Shown here piece after piece: positions 20,464 to 32,153 of a stretch of DNA of 64,000 nt. Where the stretch lies: the NCBI GenBank assembly GCA_024114885.1, contig CP099421.1:1674001-1738000 (forward strand), written 5' to 3'. The notes beneath the pieces are model-generated. The model did no database searches. It was not told the DNA's origin and worked only from the letters and a program-made list of their open reading frames with translations. Position 1 is the stretch's first letter. Each line of letters begins with the position of its first letter. The stretch is from Septoria linicola (taxonomy: Eukaryota; Ascomycota; Dothideomycetes; Mycosphaerellales; Mycosphaerellaceae). The translations under genes and the position numbers were made by a program.

Positions 20464-21138
20464 ATGCCGACGGCGACTCGAGAATTACATTATGTTAACA
20501 CGAAGCTGCCAAAGATCCGTACTATTTACCAGACGTCAGCAACAATGCCTTCACCTTCGCCGGTCTCTGTCAACAGGCAATCAACAATGCTTCTTGGGCA
20601 ATCACGAGAACTGCCAATGCCAGTGGTTTCTCGAATCACTAGCATAGCCCAAGCTCGGGCCACGTTGCAGCACTGCGCCACGCGTCTGAACAAAGCATGG
20701 CAAGGCAATCCAGCGAGAGTGTCACCGCCAGGATCACCAATTGATGGCAGCGAGAAACGCCTTTTCCAGCAATGGCTCGAGAAATGGGAGCAGGTCTTCA
20801 CTGCCTACCTATCGATACACATGTCCAGCATGAAGCCCGATGATGTCACGCAGTCTCGAGTCCTCAAGGCTAATCACTTATCCTGCACAATACTGGCATC
20901 GGAGGCTGGCCCGAGCATGAAATCTTTCAACGTCTTCGAAGCCGACTTCCAGGCTATTGTCGAGCTGGCGAACGCGGTGATCTCCTCCCGATCTAAGGCA
21001 GCCATCACTATGCCGAACTGCGCAGCCAGCACTTTGGATGTGCGCGAACCTCTCCATGTGGTGATCGCCTATTGCGACCACCTTTCAATACGCAACAAGG
21101 CTATCGAGCTTGTCAGCAAAGCCAACAATATGCGCTGA
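20464..21138 (+). CDS. Fragment resembling C-terminal region of fungal Zn2Cys6-type regulators
   Basis: A 224-residue open frame. Its central part (ARATLQHCATRLNKAW, LFQQWLEKWEQVFTAYL) and its end (REPLHVVIAYCDHLSIRNKA) recall the C-terminal region of fungal C6 transcription factors and related metabolic regulators. The usual order there is a stretch of helices, then a REPLH-like motif near the end. No Zn2Cys6 cluster could be found upstream in any frame, and the start ATG at 20464 is the first in the frame. It may be a truncated gene, the last exon of one whose upstream exons I failed to assemble, or a relic like the sequence just upstream. Function not assigned. Confidence 0.4.
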   Translation: MPTATRELHYVNTKLPKIRTIYQTSATMPSPSPVSVNRQSTMLLGQSRELPMPVVSRITSIAQARATLQHCATRLNKAWQGNPARVSPPGSPIDGSEKRLFQQWLEKWEQVFTAYLSIHMSSMKPDDVTQSRVLKANHLSCTILASEAGPSMKSFNVFEADFQAIVELANAVISSRSKAAITMPNCAASTLDVREPLHVVIAYCDHLSIRNKAIELVSKANNMR

Positions 21139-23462
21139 GCACTACCACTGTATTCGGAACCCACTCGTGATAGCCAGTGTCAGGATTGGGCTACTTCACA
21201 TGAGGAAGGCAGATACTCGAAGAGGCATGTGCCCGCGATTACGACGGACACATTGTCCATCGCACGGAGCAGCGATCAGAGTTCAGCGACTGGACCCTGA
21301 CGTTCTACCGCTCTGGTCTTTGCTCGATCCTCCCGCTTCGTGGTGCTCCATCTCTGCTTTCTTACATCGGACTCCGACAAACACGACATCGGGCTTCGTG
21401 CATCGTGCATTAGCCTTCGTGAAGCTGCTTGCATTCGTAGGATGCATGATGTAGCTTTGTGGCGGTCCGCGAATGCAAAACGCGGCCACGCGACATCTGT
21501 GGCCGACGGCCATCCAGTGACATGCGCTGGTGGCCATCGTCATCATTCGGAACCGAAGCAGCCCACCGGCCCGTAACACTTTAGCACATGGCACGCACGC
21601 TACATATCGCACTAGCGCCAACATTTAACGAGCGTGGCTTGCTCGAAATACTTCCATGTCTGCGACCGAGGCATTTCAGTTGATAGCAGGTCCTGGCATG
21701 GCAGAGCTGTACTTCCAAAAGAGCGCGAGCGGAACTCGCAATAGTGAACTCTAACACGAGCGGGAGAAAAGTTTGCTAGTTGCATCGGTGGTCACCCCGA
21801 ACCTTTCTCTGTTGATGGCGAGATGCAGAAGATGCCCGTGAGCATTAGGGCAAGCTCAAGCTGCTCATGAGCAGGCGAAAGGTCCAGTTTACGTATGGCG
21901 GGCGTTTCCAGCGAAGCGGACATTCTCCCCTCGCGCCAAGTACGGATCCAATCGCAGCTCGAGAAGTCGCTCCCCGCAGTCAACAGCAGCTCTAATCAAG
22001 TCTGCTATGGATTTCGCCCCATTCAACACTACGGCCGCTCGAACAACGACGTGAGCCAGCGTACGAAAAAATTGACTGCGCAAACGCTACCCTGGTCCTC
22101 TTTTGTCGACTGGTCAGTGCAGTAGATGTCACGCTTGGGTCGAAAAGAAGTCAGCACGAGTCATTCAAGCACACGACCAACATAGTGAGAAGCTTTCCCG
22201 GGCCTTCTTGAGCTTGAGTATTGGGTCAAGCTCTCCAACGGGTGGATTCACCTACGTGATCTAACGAGCATCATGTTACGCAGCAGAGTCAAATCAACAG
22301 ATCTGGACCTGTTGACACAGCATTACTCAACATCTCACAAGTGTAACCTGAACATGCAAAAACTGGGCGAGATGGGTTACGGGAGTGCTTGTCGGACTGG
22401 AAGAAAGAACTGGCAGATTCTCTACACAACTGATATTTTGCGCGATACATAGAATAGAAAAACAGCTAAATCCGCCTCGCGCCTGCAGTAACGTGCCAGG
22501 ACTTCTGCATCCTGGGCTGTGCACAGATAGCTTCGGCATCACCCTTCCGAGGACCATTGTAGCCCTCCATATAACCTGCGCATCCCCGTCGCCTGGTCTT
22601 GATGGTTGCCCAGGATCTAATGCCCTCTTGACCTGCAAATCCTGACCGTTATCCTCAAGCCCAACATGCATTCATTCACTATGGGCGGCAGCACGGCACC
22701 AACCACCTGAAACGCAAGAATTGCCATCCTGCCTGAAGAGACTGGCATATCAAACACGCCTCCAATCATGATGCACTTCCTAGAAAGACCTAATAGAGAC
22801 TTGGTTGGCCCGGCGAGTCCGGAGGCTGACGACTAGATTCGTTCTTGTCGTGTGGCGAGCGCGCGTAGTCGTGGTGGCTTGGGCGGCGACGAGGGCTCAC
22901 TCGCACTGTTAAGGAGATCTTGTGCTGCCTTTGTCGGGAAAGTGCATAAGAAAAAGTGTGGCTGGCTGAGATGCATTGCTTTTGCAGCGACGACGCGGTA
23001 AGACTGGCAGATCGCATTTGTTTCATCACATACACGGGGTATATGCCAAAAGTGCTAGTTGCAGAATTGCTTGCATGAAACATGCGCCACTGGATACATT
23101 TCTGCTGCCCTCTGCTGGATGCTCGGCTCCACTTGTGCTCTCAGTAGTAAGCGTGGTCCGCTCTAGACTTAGTGTTACATCCTCCACTCGGATAATATCC
23201 TAATCTTGAAGAGTCAGAACTGGAAAGGCGATACTGCCCTTCGAAACTCTCGGAGCTGGAATAAATGGTGATCATTGCTGTGCGGAGCGGTTTTTCTGGG
23301 CACGACTATTGCGAGGACTAATCGTTGGAACGACTCCGTGGTAGTTCGTCGTGCACGGCACCGCTGCCATGCATTCTGCCAGCATGTACGCAGCACTCAC
23401 ATGGCGTCTGGTCAATTCGGCTCCAGCTGCCAGTCTCGCATGCAGATCACTCTGTCCAGACA
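21139..23462. other. Long intergenic stretch, no gene seen
   Basis: About 2.3 kb with only short overlapping open frames on both strands. No domain, signal peptide, terminal repeat or tandem repeat was recognised. Confidence 0.45.
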
Positions 23463-25262
23463 TCAAACCGTACCGGGTATCTTGTGTCCGCCCTGTCGAT
23501 TAGTGAAGAACCCATATGGATCGTACGACCACTTGATGCTTTGCAGCCTGGCCAGATTTGCCGCTCCATAAGAGTTGTAGACATCGTAGCTTTGGTCTGC
23601 AGCAGCATCATTCATGAACATTGGCGCATAGTTGCTCTGGGCACCATCATTCATCACAAGTGGCGCGAAAGCGTCGCCAGTGTACTGCGAGCCTGTCGCT
23701 ACCACACCGCCATGACGTTGCTGGTGGGTTGCCAGGAAGCCGTCCAGTAGCTCCTTAGCAGACTGCTGGGGCTGACTGATTGGATTCATCCACATTCTGG
23801 TGTGCGCTAGCCATATCTTATCGCCATGGCTTGGATCAAACCCATAGGTGTTACCCCCTTGTGCAAGTGAGGCTGCCTGGATGCGACGGGACAGCGGTTG
23901 GGGTTCCCAAGTGATGAGCTGTAGGTCCAGAGTCTGCATTCCTGAGGCAAAGGTCTTCGAATATGTTGTATTCCAGGAATCGTCGAAGAACTCCATCATG
24001 GAGCGCTCCTCCATGTTTGGGAAGGTCGCGACGCGGAAGGCCTGTGAGAAGCCAATAAAGTCCCCAGCACCCATTTCTTGTGTCAAATCGTAGTAGCTTC
24101 TGGTTTTAGTGGTATCGATCATGGATGGAATGGCAAGAAAGTCGTCAAGAGCTCCTGGCGGTGGAGAGGGCCCATCATAGAACAAGAACACAAAGGGGCC
24201 AGTGAGGGCATTGAGCATGTTCCCCGGCATGCCGAACAGAATTATTGGGATAATGGCTGCCTTTGGATCAGGATAATCTCGCACAAACCTGGTGATCGCG
24301 CGGAAGACCTCGTAACGCTGCTCTGGCGCAAATGTGCGTAAACCGCCCCAGACTTGTCCGTTAATGCCAGCAGGGTGGGCCTGCATCCACATTCTGGTGA
24401 CGATCGCAAACTGATTGCCGCCGCCACGCAAAGCCCACCACAGATTAGGATGCTCTTGACGATTAGCATTGACAATCGTGCCATTTGCAAGTACTGCCTC
24501 GAAATTGTCGACATTGTCGCAAGTGAGACCCTATGCTTGGGTCAGTCATACCTGTCGAAGTCGTGGTAGTAGCATGGCAGGTGTACATATTGCGCGGAAT
24601 AGTATGACAGGCCACCACCGAGGGCGAATCCTGCTACACCTACGTGGCCCAAGCGACCACCAACCACAACTGCAATTTACTGTCAGTACCCCTGAGACGA
24701 ACGTGAGGTCTGCTTTAGTTACCTTGATTCGTCTTCTCGGTAACACGATACACATCCTGCCATCGATTACCGGCTCCTACGATGAAGTGTGCTCCATCCG
24801 GCGTACGTTCGGTTGTAGCTAAATTGGTCTCAAAGGCTATGAGTAAGCCATCTTTGACAGCTGCAAAGCCTGCCGCCGGATTGTGTCCTCCTATCGAAGA
24901 GCTTAGCAGCTGAAAGTGTTAAGGAGTAGCCGATTCGCCAACTCACCTCCTTTGAGAGCGAATTGCACGCTTGGGTGACGATTCAGTATCTGTACAGCTT
25001 CAGCAACATGCTGAGCTGTTGCAGGAAAGAAAGCACAAGCGGGTCTGTATTGCCAGTTCTCATTGTTCCAATATTCCCACGTAGCTTTGGTGTACGGGAT
25101 TGCATTGAGGGCACTCTTGATGGCGGAGAGACCTAGTGTGTCGTATGCAAGATTCTGTGGATACTTGGAGAACAGGTAGTCGCAGACTTGCTGCGTCTCT
25201 TGGGACGCTGCAGCGTGGATTAGGGAAGGCAATATGCTGATCAGAAGCGATGATATCAGCAT
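23463..25262 (-). CDS. Secreted FAD-linked oxidase (BBE-type, FAD_binding_4)
   Basis: Four exons read in order 25262-24947, 24890-24723, 24669-24587 and 24530-23463, giving 544 residues. The introns are 56, 53 and 56 nt with GT/AG ends. A signal peptide (MLISSLLISILPSLIHAAA) leads into the FAD-binding domain: ALKGGGHNPAAGF carries the likely FAD-linking histidine, then VVGGRLGHVGVAGFALGGG and NLWWALRGGGNQFAIVT. The C-terminal berberine-bridge segment ends with WSYDPYGFFTN. These are extracellular flavin oxidases acting on sugars, alkaloids or polyketides; the substrate cannot be told. The splice from SYYSAQY to GLTCDNV restores the expected family sequence. Neighbours give no cluster context. 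Intact in all respects I can check. Confidence 0.88.
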
Positions 25263-26386
25263 TGTTGATGTCTTTAGCCCTTTGAACAGATACTCTGCGC
25301 GAGCATTTGCTCTGGTATCGATGACTGCAACATTCGAATTTACATATGTTCTCCCCCCACAACTTCACTTCGTGTTGTTCTCGTACCGCATTGATACTGA
25401 CATGGTCAGGGCGTGACTTCGCGATCCCTAATTAAACTCAGTATGGCAGAGCAAGGCCAGGTTGTTTACATGAGCAGCTTTTATGCAAATCTGGTGTTAG
25501 ATTTCCCAATATTGAACATCAGCAAGCCAGATTACATCCTTGGCTCTTGGAGGCGACTGCATGGACTGGACCATGACGACACAGGTCAGTGGAGGAAGGA
25601 ATTCATGGACTGGTTATATCTGCAATGTTGGAAACCAAGCCATGAGAGCCACTTTGCTGGACGGTTGTAAAGAAGGGCGTCTTGTCAGGGTCGTTGAATC
25701 CATAGCGGCATAGCCTGGCACTCTCAGGTCCAGAAACGTCTTGATGGGTTGAGACTCCTTTCACGATGACTTAGCACACGAGATGGGCGCGAGTCTGGCG
25801 AACATAGCGGCCGCATGTCCGCATGTACCTTGTCAGACCCATATCAGATCGCGACTGCATAGCCGGGTTCTCCCACTATCGAGGCCGTGGGTGCTTTTTG
25901 CGAAGTGGTGACATCGCGCTTCCGTGGCTGCCCGCATCACCTGTGTTGCGAGGCGTGACCAGAATTCAATACATTGGCCTTGCTAGGCGACAAAAGTGGT
26001 ATGATGTGATGGGGATGTGTTAAGAAATGAACAGAACAGAAGGTGGAAACAAGATGAAGATTGAGGGCAGGCACGGACCAGGCAGCTCTTTTTGCCCCGC
26101 GAGAGCTCGCTCACTCGCGTGGATTTGGTGTGCTGTGGACTTGACATGCATCGTTGAGCACCGCGATGCGTTGAATCCAACGAAAGTAATCCGACACAAT
26201 AATTCACTACGAACACGGCCGGTCCGTCCAGCAACACATTCGCGTCCAACAATACCACATCTTTATCACACCATCTTCAGCGACCCGGATCTCCACGCCG
26301 ACAGCAACCATCACCAGCTCGATGCCATCTCGACATTTGTGAAACACTCGTTCACTTGCCGGCTTCCAGGCTAGAAGAAGCAAAAC
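25263..26386. other. Divergent intergenic region
   Basis: It separates the minus-strand FAD oxidase from the plus-strand GPAT gene and should contain both promoters. No gene seen. Confidence 0.45.
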
Positions 26387-28684
26387 ATGCCGGCCAGCGA
26401 AACGTCGTCTCAGCGAGCCAAAGACAAGGCAAAGGATGCCACCAACGGCATTGTCTACGATATTTTCCTCTGGATCTTCAACGTCGTCGTCGAGCTCTTC
26501 TTCCGCGAAATTCATCCTCGATCATCATGGCGCATACCGAAGGCGGGGCCTGTCATCTTCGTGGCAGCACCGCACGCCAATCAATTTGTCGATCCGCTCC
26601 TACTCATGCGTGTGGTGCGGCATGACGCACACAGGAGGATAGCGTTCCTGGTGGCAGAGAAGAGTATGCGCAGGAAGTTCATTGGATTCATGGCAGGACT
26701 GGTTGGGTCGGTACCGGTGGGGCGAGCACTGGATATGAAGAAGCCAGCCGAGGGCAAGATATACCTGCCAGATCCCGAGGGGGATCCGTGTCTGATTAGA
26801 GGCACTGGCACAGACTTCACGAGCGGACAATTTATGAAAAGTGGGCTACTGGTACTGCCCAGTGTGCAGAATGAGGCTGCCAATTCTGAGATCGAGGAAG
26901 TTATCAGTGCAACCGAAATCCGGCTCAAGAAGCCTTTCAAAGGCGATGTGGCGCTCAAGCAATTGACTGGGCAGCCACTGAATGGCAGTGAGAAGAGCGA
27001 CAGCAGCGATGCGAAGTTCGAGGGAATCAAATTCAGCGTTGCTCCACACGTCGATCAGTCGCACGTGTACAACGATGTCTTCAGCCATCTTCACCGTGGA
27101 GGCTGTATTGGCATATTTCCGGAAGGAGGCAGTCACGACCGGACCGAGCTCCTTCCTCTCAAACCTGGCCTGGCAATCATGGCACTTGGTGCTTTGGAGA
27201 AGGACCCGAGCTGTAATGTGAAGATCGTTCCCGTCGGCATGAACTACTTTAATGCGCACAAGTTCCGATCCCGCGCTGTCATCGAGTTTGGCGCTCCTAT
27301 AGAGATCGAGCCTGAACTTGTTGAGCAGTATTCCAATGGTCGAAAGAGAGATGCTGTGGGTACGCTGCTCGACCGCGTCCACGATGCGTTGTCTGCTGTA
27401 ACAGTACAGGCACCAGACTACGAAACTTTGATGCTGGTGCAAGCAGTACGCAGGCTGTATAATCCCAAGGGCCGGCCACTTCCTCTGCCAACTGTTGTAG
27501 AGCTCAATCGCCGTTTGGTGAAAGGATACCAGAAGTTCAAGGACGACCCGAAGATTATCAAGATGAAGGAAGACATTCTTGCTTACAACAGGGCGCTTTT
27601 CCGGCTGAACATCCGCGACCATCAGGTGTCATATGCAAAGTTTCCGATATGGAAGGTGGTTCTACTGCTTATCTATCGGTCGCTCAAGGTGATCATTCTC
27701 GGTTTGAGCGCACTTCCTGGCGTCATCTTGTTCTCGCCCGTCTTCATTCTCGCCAAGTTGATCTCTATCAAGAAAGCCAGAGAAGCATTGGCCGCGTCCT
27801 CTGTCAAGGTCAAGGCTCGCGATGTTGTCGCCACGTGGAAGATTCTGGTATCACTCGCACTGACCCCAGCACTGGACATCTTCTACACAGTATTCGCCAG
27901 TGTGTGGACCTACAAGAACCATATCCGTGGCTGGGTTCCTGCATGGGTCCCTGTGTGGCTCGTGGCCATCAGCTCACTGATATTCTTCCCAGCTATCTGC
28001 TTCGCCGCCTTGCGTGTGGGCGAGATCGGAATGGATATTCTGAAGTCACTTCGACCACTGCTGCTGTCCGTGAACCCAACATCATCAAACACGCTGGTGC
28101 GATTGAGAAGGGATCGTGAAGTCTTGTCTGAACGAATCAACGAAGTAATCAACGAACTTGGGCCACAACTATACCCAGACTTTGATCATAACCGCATACT
28201 GAGCGATCCAACTCATCCTCTGCACTCGCCTGAACGATCTCGACCTGGCACTCCAAGCCACCGTCGCGACCACAGCGGCGAATTGGATGCGCTTCAGTTC
28301 ACGCCTGCCAGTCCAACGCAACATAAAGGATCGTCCAGCAAAGCCTCGAACCTGCCTCGTAATGAATCCTTCCAGAATCTTGGGTCTATCGGCATGTTCG
28401 CATCACGACCAACAACGCCGAACAGGAGCCGCAGTCGAGCGAACAGTGGTTCGGGCGGCTTCAGCTTTGGGTCTGGCAAAGGCCTGGGCTTCACATCGAT
28501 CGACTCCAACCCCAAAGCCAACCTGGAGGAGGTGTCGAAGAACCTCCATGAAGCGATGCGAGAACGCGGACGAAGAAGGCGGGAAAGTGAGAGCGATGGG
28601 TGGGTCATAGAACGGGAGGACGAAAGCGATGATCTTGGTTCTGAGCTGGGTGAGACTGAGCTCGAGCCGAAGAAGCTGGTGTGA
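26387..28684 (+). CDS. Glycerol-3-phosphate/dihydroxyacetone-phosphate O-acyltransferase (Gat1/Sct1 type)
   Basis: A 765-residue single-exon enzyme for the first step of glycerolipid synthesis: acyl transfer from acyl-CoA to the sn-1 position of glycerol-3-phosphate or DHAP. The acyltransferase block has HANQFVDP (about residues 63-70), the yeast Gat1/Sct1 version of the catalytic H-x-D motif, and FPEGGSHDRT (about 243-252). Further block residues include PVGMNYFNAHKFRS. Two or more hydrophobic spans (VVLLLIYRSLKVIILGLSAL and PVWLVAISSLIFFPAICFAA) anchor it in the ER membrane. The Ser/Arg-rich tail of about 180 residues (SPERSRPGTPSHRRD) resembles the phosphorylated tails of yeast homologues. 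Length and order are normal. Confidence 0.93.
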   Translation: MPASETSSQRAKDKAKDATNGIVYDIFLWIFNVVVELFFREIHPRSSWRIPKAGPVIFVAAPHANQFVDPLLLMRVVRHDAHRRIAFLVAEKSMRRKFIGFMAGLVGSVPVGRALDMKKPAEGKIYLPDPEGDPCLIRGTGTDFTSGQFMKSGLLVLPSVQNEAANSEIEEVISATEIRLKKPFKGDVALKQLTGQPLNGSEKSDSSDAKFEGIKFSVAPHVDQSHVYNDVFSHLHRGGCIGIFPEGGSHDRTELLPLKPGLAIMALGALEKDPSCNVKIVPVGMNYFNAHKFRSRAVIEFGAPIEIEPELVEQYSNGRKRDAVGTLLDRVHDALSAVTVQAPDYETLMLVQAVRRLYNPKGRPLPLPTVVELNRRLVKGYQKFKDDPKIIKMKEDILAYNRALFRLNIRDHQVSYAKFPIWKVVLLLIYRSLKVIILGLSALPGVILFSPVFILAKLISIKKAREALAASSVKVKARDVVATWKILVSLALTPALDIFYTVFASVWTYKNHIRGWVPAWVPVWLVAISSLIFFPAICFAALRVGEIGMDILKSLRPLLLSVNPTSSNTLVRLRRDREVLSERINEVINELGPQLYPDFDHNRILSDPTHPLHSPERSRPGTPSHRRDHSGELDALQFTPASPTQHKGSSSKASNLPRNESFQNLGSIGMFASRPTTPNRSRSRANSGSGGFSFGSGKGLGFTSIDSNPKANLEEVSKNLHEAMRERGRRRRESESDGWVIEREDESDDLGSELGETELEPKKLV

Positions 28685-29225
28685 TCGGGTCTCACTCGAA
28701 GCCGATTCCTCTCTGTGTTCAGCAAGTCAGCGTTTCGTACTTAGCAAGCGTTTTCGTTAGAGTTGATCTACTTCCGCTATTGCAGTGGCGGTGCACAATT
28801 GTGCCATACGACTACGTTCAACCACGTTGCCAAATTTGCCAGTTCTCCGAGAAATGTGTATCTATAGTCAATCGCGGCGATGCAGGAAATGCTAGATTCT
28901 GGGCTCCAGAAGCCAATAACACTTCCTCGTGACCGGAGGTTGAGGACAAATGATGAACATCCTCAGCAATAGGCACGTAAGTTATGGGAGTCATTTTCAT
29001 CTTTGTCATTTAGAGCAGGGTACCATTAGTAGGCATTACGCATGAACTTCCACCTCGCCCATCTGGGAGATGTTCCTGATACCATCGTGATCAATTATTC
29101 CAGTCTTCGTGACCAGCAAAGTTGCATCCTCAGCCTCAAGTCTGCACTCAGCCTCAAGTTCTCGCTCTGCTATCCTGCTACTACCAATCGTCGACGCTCT
29201 GCCCCTGTGTGCTGTTACGCCGCAT
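28685..29225. other. Convergent 3' flank, no gene seen
   Basis: About 540 bases between the ends of two converging genes. Only short open frames that shadow the minus-strand gene. Confidence 0.4.
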
Positions 29226-29681
29226 TCATACCAACCAGTCGTTGTCCTCTTCTTCCTCTGGCTTGGACTCCTGCTCCACGGGCTGATGCTTGACCTTCTT
29301 GAGCGGGCTCTCCTCTTCGTCGTCTTGGACTGCTTGGTCGCTGTCGTCGCTTGCTGAGGTAGCCTTCGCTTTGCGCTTGTTGGTGGACTGAGTGGTGGCT
29401 TTCTTGCTGGCGCCGCGCTTGGCTGGGGTCTTCGCAGCACCGGTAGCGACTTCCATGCTCTCGATTTCTTTCTTGATCTTCCGCATACGGTGTCTGTGGG
29501 TACTGTCAGCGCGTTTATGAAGGCGGCTGCTGGCAGATACTACGTACTTGCAGGCCTCAGCAGTGACACCTTCTGGCATACCAGCTACAACCTCATCGAA
29601 GTTCGGAAGCTTTGGTGCGGTAAGTTGCAAAATGCGCATCAGTAAAAGCTTTTCACTCGTGTCCGTCCAGTTGAACGGCAT
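29226..29681 (-). CDS. Small Myb/SANT-like nuclear protein
   Basis: Exons 29681-29548 and 29493-29226 give 133 residues. The 54-nt intron (GTACGT donor, GCTGAC branch, CCACAG acceptor) is a multiple of three, so the frame also reads through it. Splicing fuses EACK to HRMRKIKKEIES, completing a one-repeat Myb/SANT-like helix set (FNWTDTSEKLLLMRILQLT, then NFDEVVAGM, then the basic helix). The rest is Lys/Ala-rich then acidic (KRGASKKATTQ, DDSDQAVQDDEEE), like small chromatin proteins common in filamentous fungi. DNA binding and nuclear location are inferred. Confidence 0.75.
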   Translation of the reverse strand: MPFNWTDTSEKLLLMRILQLTAPKLPNFDEVVAGMPEGVTAEACKYVVSASSRLHKRADSTHRHRMRKIKKEIESMEVATGAAKTPAKRGASKKATTQSTNKRKAKATSASDDSDQAVQDDEEESPLKKVKHQPVEQESKPEEEEDNDWLV

Positions 29682-30649
29682 GTTTGTAGGTAGTGTTGGT
29701 CAGTGGAAGAGGTTGATTGATCTTGCGACAGTGGACAGTGGTGGTAGATTGGCTGATTGTTTTCAATCTAGTCACTGGTCAGAGGAGCTTCCGACTTGGG
29801 TGAGAACAATGCGAGGTTTTGCTTTCGAGCGTTGACCTGCAGTCAAGCTGAAGCAGAGCTTCTGGTTCTCGATATGTGAGTTCACTTGACTTCGTTATGT
29901 GAGTGAATGGCTGCGGTAACGTCTCCGCAGCAACGGATGCATTCACTTTTCGACTCAAAGTGGCTTCCAGCATGAAGTCTGCTGCGTTGACGAACAAACG
30001 TAGCTGAATCATATTGGTATCTACATCGAGGCGCACAGCTCATAGCTCTCGCGACACCTCGCCGGCGAGCATTGTCCAGCATGAGGGTACAGATTGTCTG
30101 TCTGACAACATTCTGCCGCTCGAAATGCTTACTGTAGAATGCGTCCCAACAGCTGGGCGCTGTCGGCAGGCATCGCCATCCAGGAGGTGTGCAACTCAAA
30201 TGCTTCAAAAACCTTCCAGCGATAATGCTTGTCCTTGCACGCGTGGGCTGCAATACTGCCTGGTCCATCTTATCTGGGCTAGCGCCGCACAACATCTCGT
30301 GAAGACGAGTTCCTGCCTGTTGACGGTATGCTGAATCATGCACCCCAGAAGTGAAGCCAAAGCGCGATGGACCACCGGCATGTGAAGATGTTGGATCCAC
30401 GTCACCTGGGCGCGCTTTGATGAAACCTCGCTTGTCGTGCCAATAGGCGTGCTGTGATCTGACACCACTTCTAAACAAAGCATCCAGACCCTGGTGTCGT
30501 CGCTGTCGCCTGTTCATCAGCCAAGCCACGCGGCCCTCCCCTCCTCGAGGCTCACTCGCCTCAGACTCCTACCAACAAATCTCACCACTCATTCCCTTCT
30601 CACCACACATCGACTCTGGTCATACCACATCGGATCGATTCTATACAAA
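29682..30649. other. Divergent intergenic region
   Basis: Holds promoters for the Myb-like gene and the membrane-protein gene. A 215-codon minus-strand open frame (29882-30529) lies here but shows no domain or biased codon pattern. Confidence 0.4.
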
Positions 30650-31999
30650 ATGTTAGGCCGCTCAGTCGGCGTTGCCGCAGCCAGTGCGCTGGGCGCCAGT
30701 GCATTTCTTATCCCTGCGAACATCGCCCCATTCGGCAATGACGAAGCCGCGAGTGCTCCAGCAGTCCTGAACGCGAAGCAATCTATTGTGCAGCTGCCAT
30801 GCTCAGAATGCGCATTCACCAAAAAGCAGCTGGGTAAAGCTGAAGACGTCGAGGATGTGGAAAGCGTCGAAGACGAAGTGTGGGCTATGGGCTCAGCGAA
30901 CAGCATCGTGGTCAACTTGTCCGTCTCAGAAGATGGGCAGAAACTGCAGGTCAATGGCGAAACGATCTACCCTATGAACTTCCAGCTCGAGAGCATGCTG
31001 GCCCAGAAGATTTATGTGAACCAAGTGGCCTCGTCTGCCTCCGTTGAGGAAATCGAGTCTGGGAAGGCGACAACTGTCCCGCTTGAGGTCACCGGTTCTG
31101 GAGTATCGGTTCACGAAGAGGAAGCTGTCACTCCAGAGGGGCACACTATCATTCCCATCAAGCACAGCATCTTTGAGCTGGAGAGACAGCCAGTGAGCCT
31201 CGATGATGTACACATCAAGATTCTCAAGACCGTTGGAGGTGAGCTCTTCATCGCTCATGTCTCGACCGAAGGACACCATGTACTGCCTCATCCTTCGGAC
31301 TTCTTTGCGCCACCCAAGTGGGCCAAGGAGATGGAGGACGAAGTCATCTCAATCCTATCCCACCCTCACAAGGGACACCACGGTCCGCCACACGAGTCCA
31401 GTAGCCACCAAGAGTGCAAGAATCTGCCCGCGACTCTTTGCAAGCTCAAGACCATGCTTGAGGATCGCCTCATGACCATGCGTCAAGGACATTTGAGTAA
31501 GGGTAGCTTCAAGAAGGGCGGCTGCCACGGTGGCAAGGGTAAGGGAGGACGGCCTTTTGGTGGCAGGCTTCCCACTCACATCAGACCACACTTCCTGCGC
31601 ATTGGCCAAGACGGTGATGAGACCCCTCGTCACCACGGTCGACCCCACCACATGAGACCGCACGGTCACCATGACGGACACCATCACCACAAGCACCATT
31701 TCATGCACTCTCTCACTCACGGATTGTTGGCTGTGCTCATTCCTACTATGGCCGGTATTGCCGTTGGCATGGTAGTAAGCTTGGTCGGCCTCTGTCTTGG
31801 GAGCCTGATCAGCTTTCTCTGGATTAAGCTCTACCGCGGCGGACGTCGTGGCTACGAGAGCGTGCGACTTGAGGAAGAAGATGTTGTTGAGGACGCTGAC
31901 ATCGAGAAGAAGTCGTTCGTTGTTTTGGAAACCTCGGAGCCGCTTCCTGTATACGAGGAGGCTCCTTCCTATGAGGAGGTCCAGACCGAACAGAAGTAG
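30650..31999 (+). CDS. Single-pass membrane protein with His-rich juxtamembrane region
   Basis: A 449-residue single-exon protein. I chose ATG 30650 because it opens a signal-like N-terminus (MLGRSVGVAAASALGASAFL). The lumenal or outer part carries PCSECAFTK and a DUF7728-like region (family name from memory) with an LERQPVSLDDV stretch. A Gly/Lys/His-rich segment (HHGRPHHMRPHGHHDGHHHH) precedes a strong transmembrane span (LLAVLIPTMAGIAVGMVVSL). The cytosolic tail is acidic and has two tyrosine motifs, LPVYEEAPSYEEV, reminiscent of PY-type sites bound by Rsp5/Nedd4 ligases. Function unknown. The His-rich run could bind metal, but this is speculative. Confidence 0.75.
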   Translation: MLGRSVGVAAASALGASAFLIPANIAPFGNDEAASAPAVLNAKQSIVQLPCSECAFTKKQLGKAEDVEDVESVEDEVWAMGSANSIVVNLSVSEDGQKLQVNGETIYPMNFQLESMLAQKIYVNQVASSASVEEIESGKATTVPLEVTGSGVSVHEEEAVTPEGHTIIPIKHSIFELERQPVSLDDVHIKILKTVGGELFIAHVSTEGHHVLPHPSDFFAPPKWAKEMEDEVISILSHPHKGHHGPPHESSSHQECKNLPATLCKLKTMLEDRLMTMRQGHLSKGSFKKGGCHGGKGKGGRPFGGRLPTHIRPHFLRIGQDGDETPRHHGRPHHMRPHGHHDGHHHHKHHFMHSLTHGLLAVLIPTMAGIAVGMVVSLVGLCLGSLISFLWIKLYRGGRRGYESVRLEEEDVVEDADIEKKSFVVLETSEPLPVYEEAPSYEEVQTEQK

Positions 32000-32153
32000 A
32001 TCATAGATCATTTAGTGCGGTTCCTCGATTAAATGGGAATGGAAACACTAAAGGCGCAATGTGAGGCGTTTCCTTTTGTTTGAATATGTACTATATACCA
32101 AATGCAATGAGAACAATCACGTTTGGCACAACACGCTCTAACTCGCCCACTTC

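Noticed and set aside
29882..30529. Minus-strand open frame of 215 codons
   Set aside because: No signal, domain or repeat; sits in a divergent promoter region.
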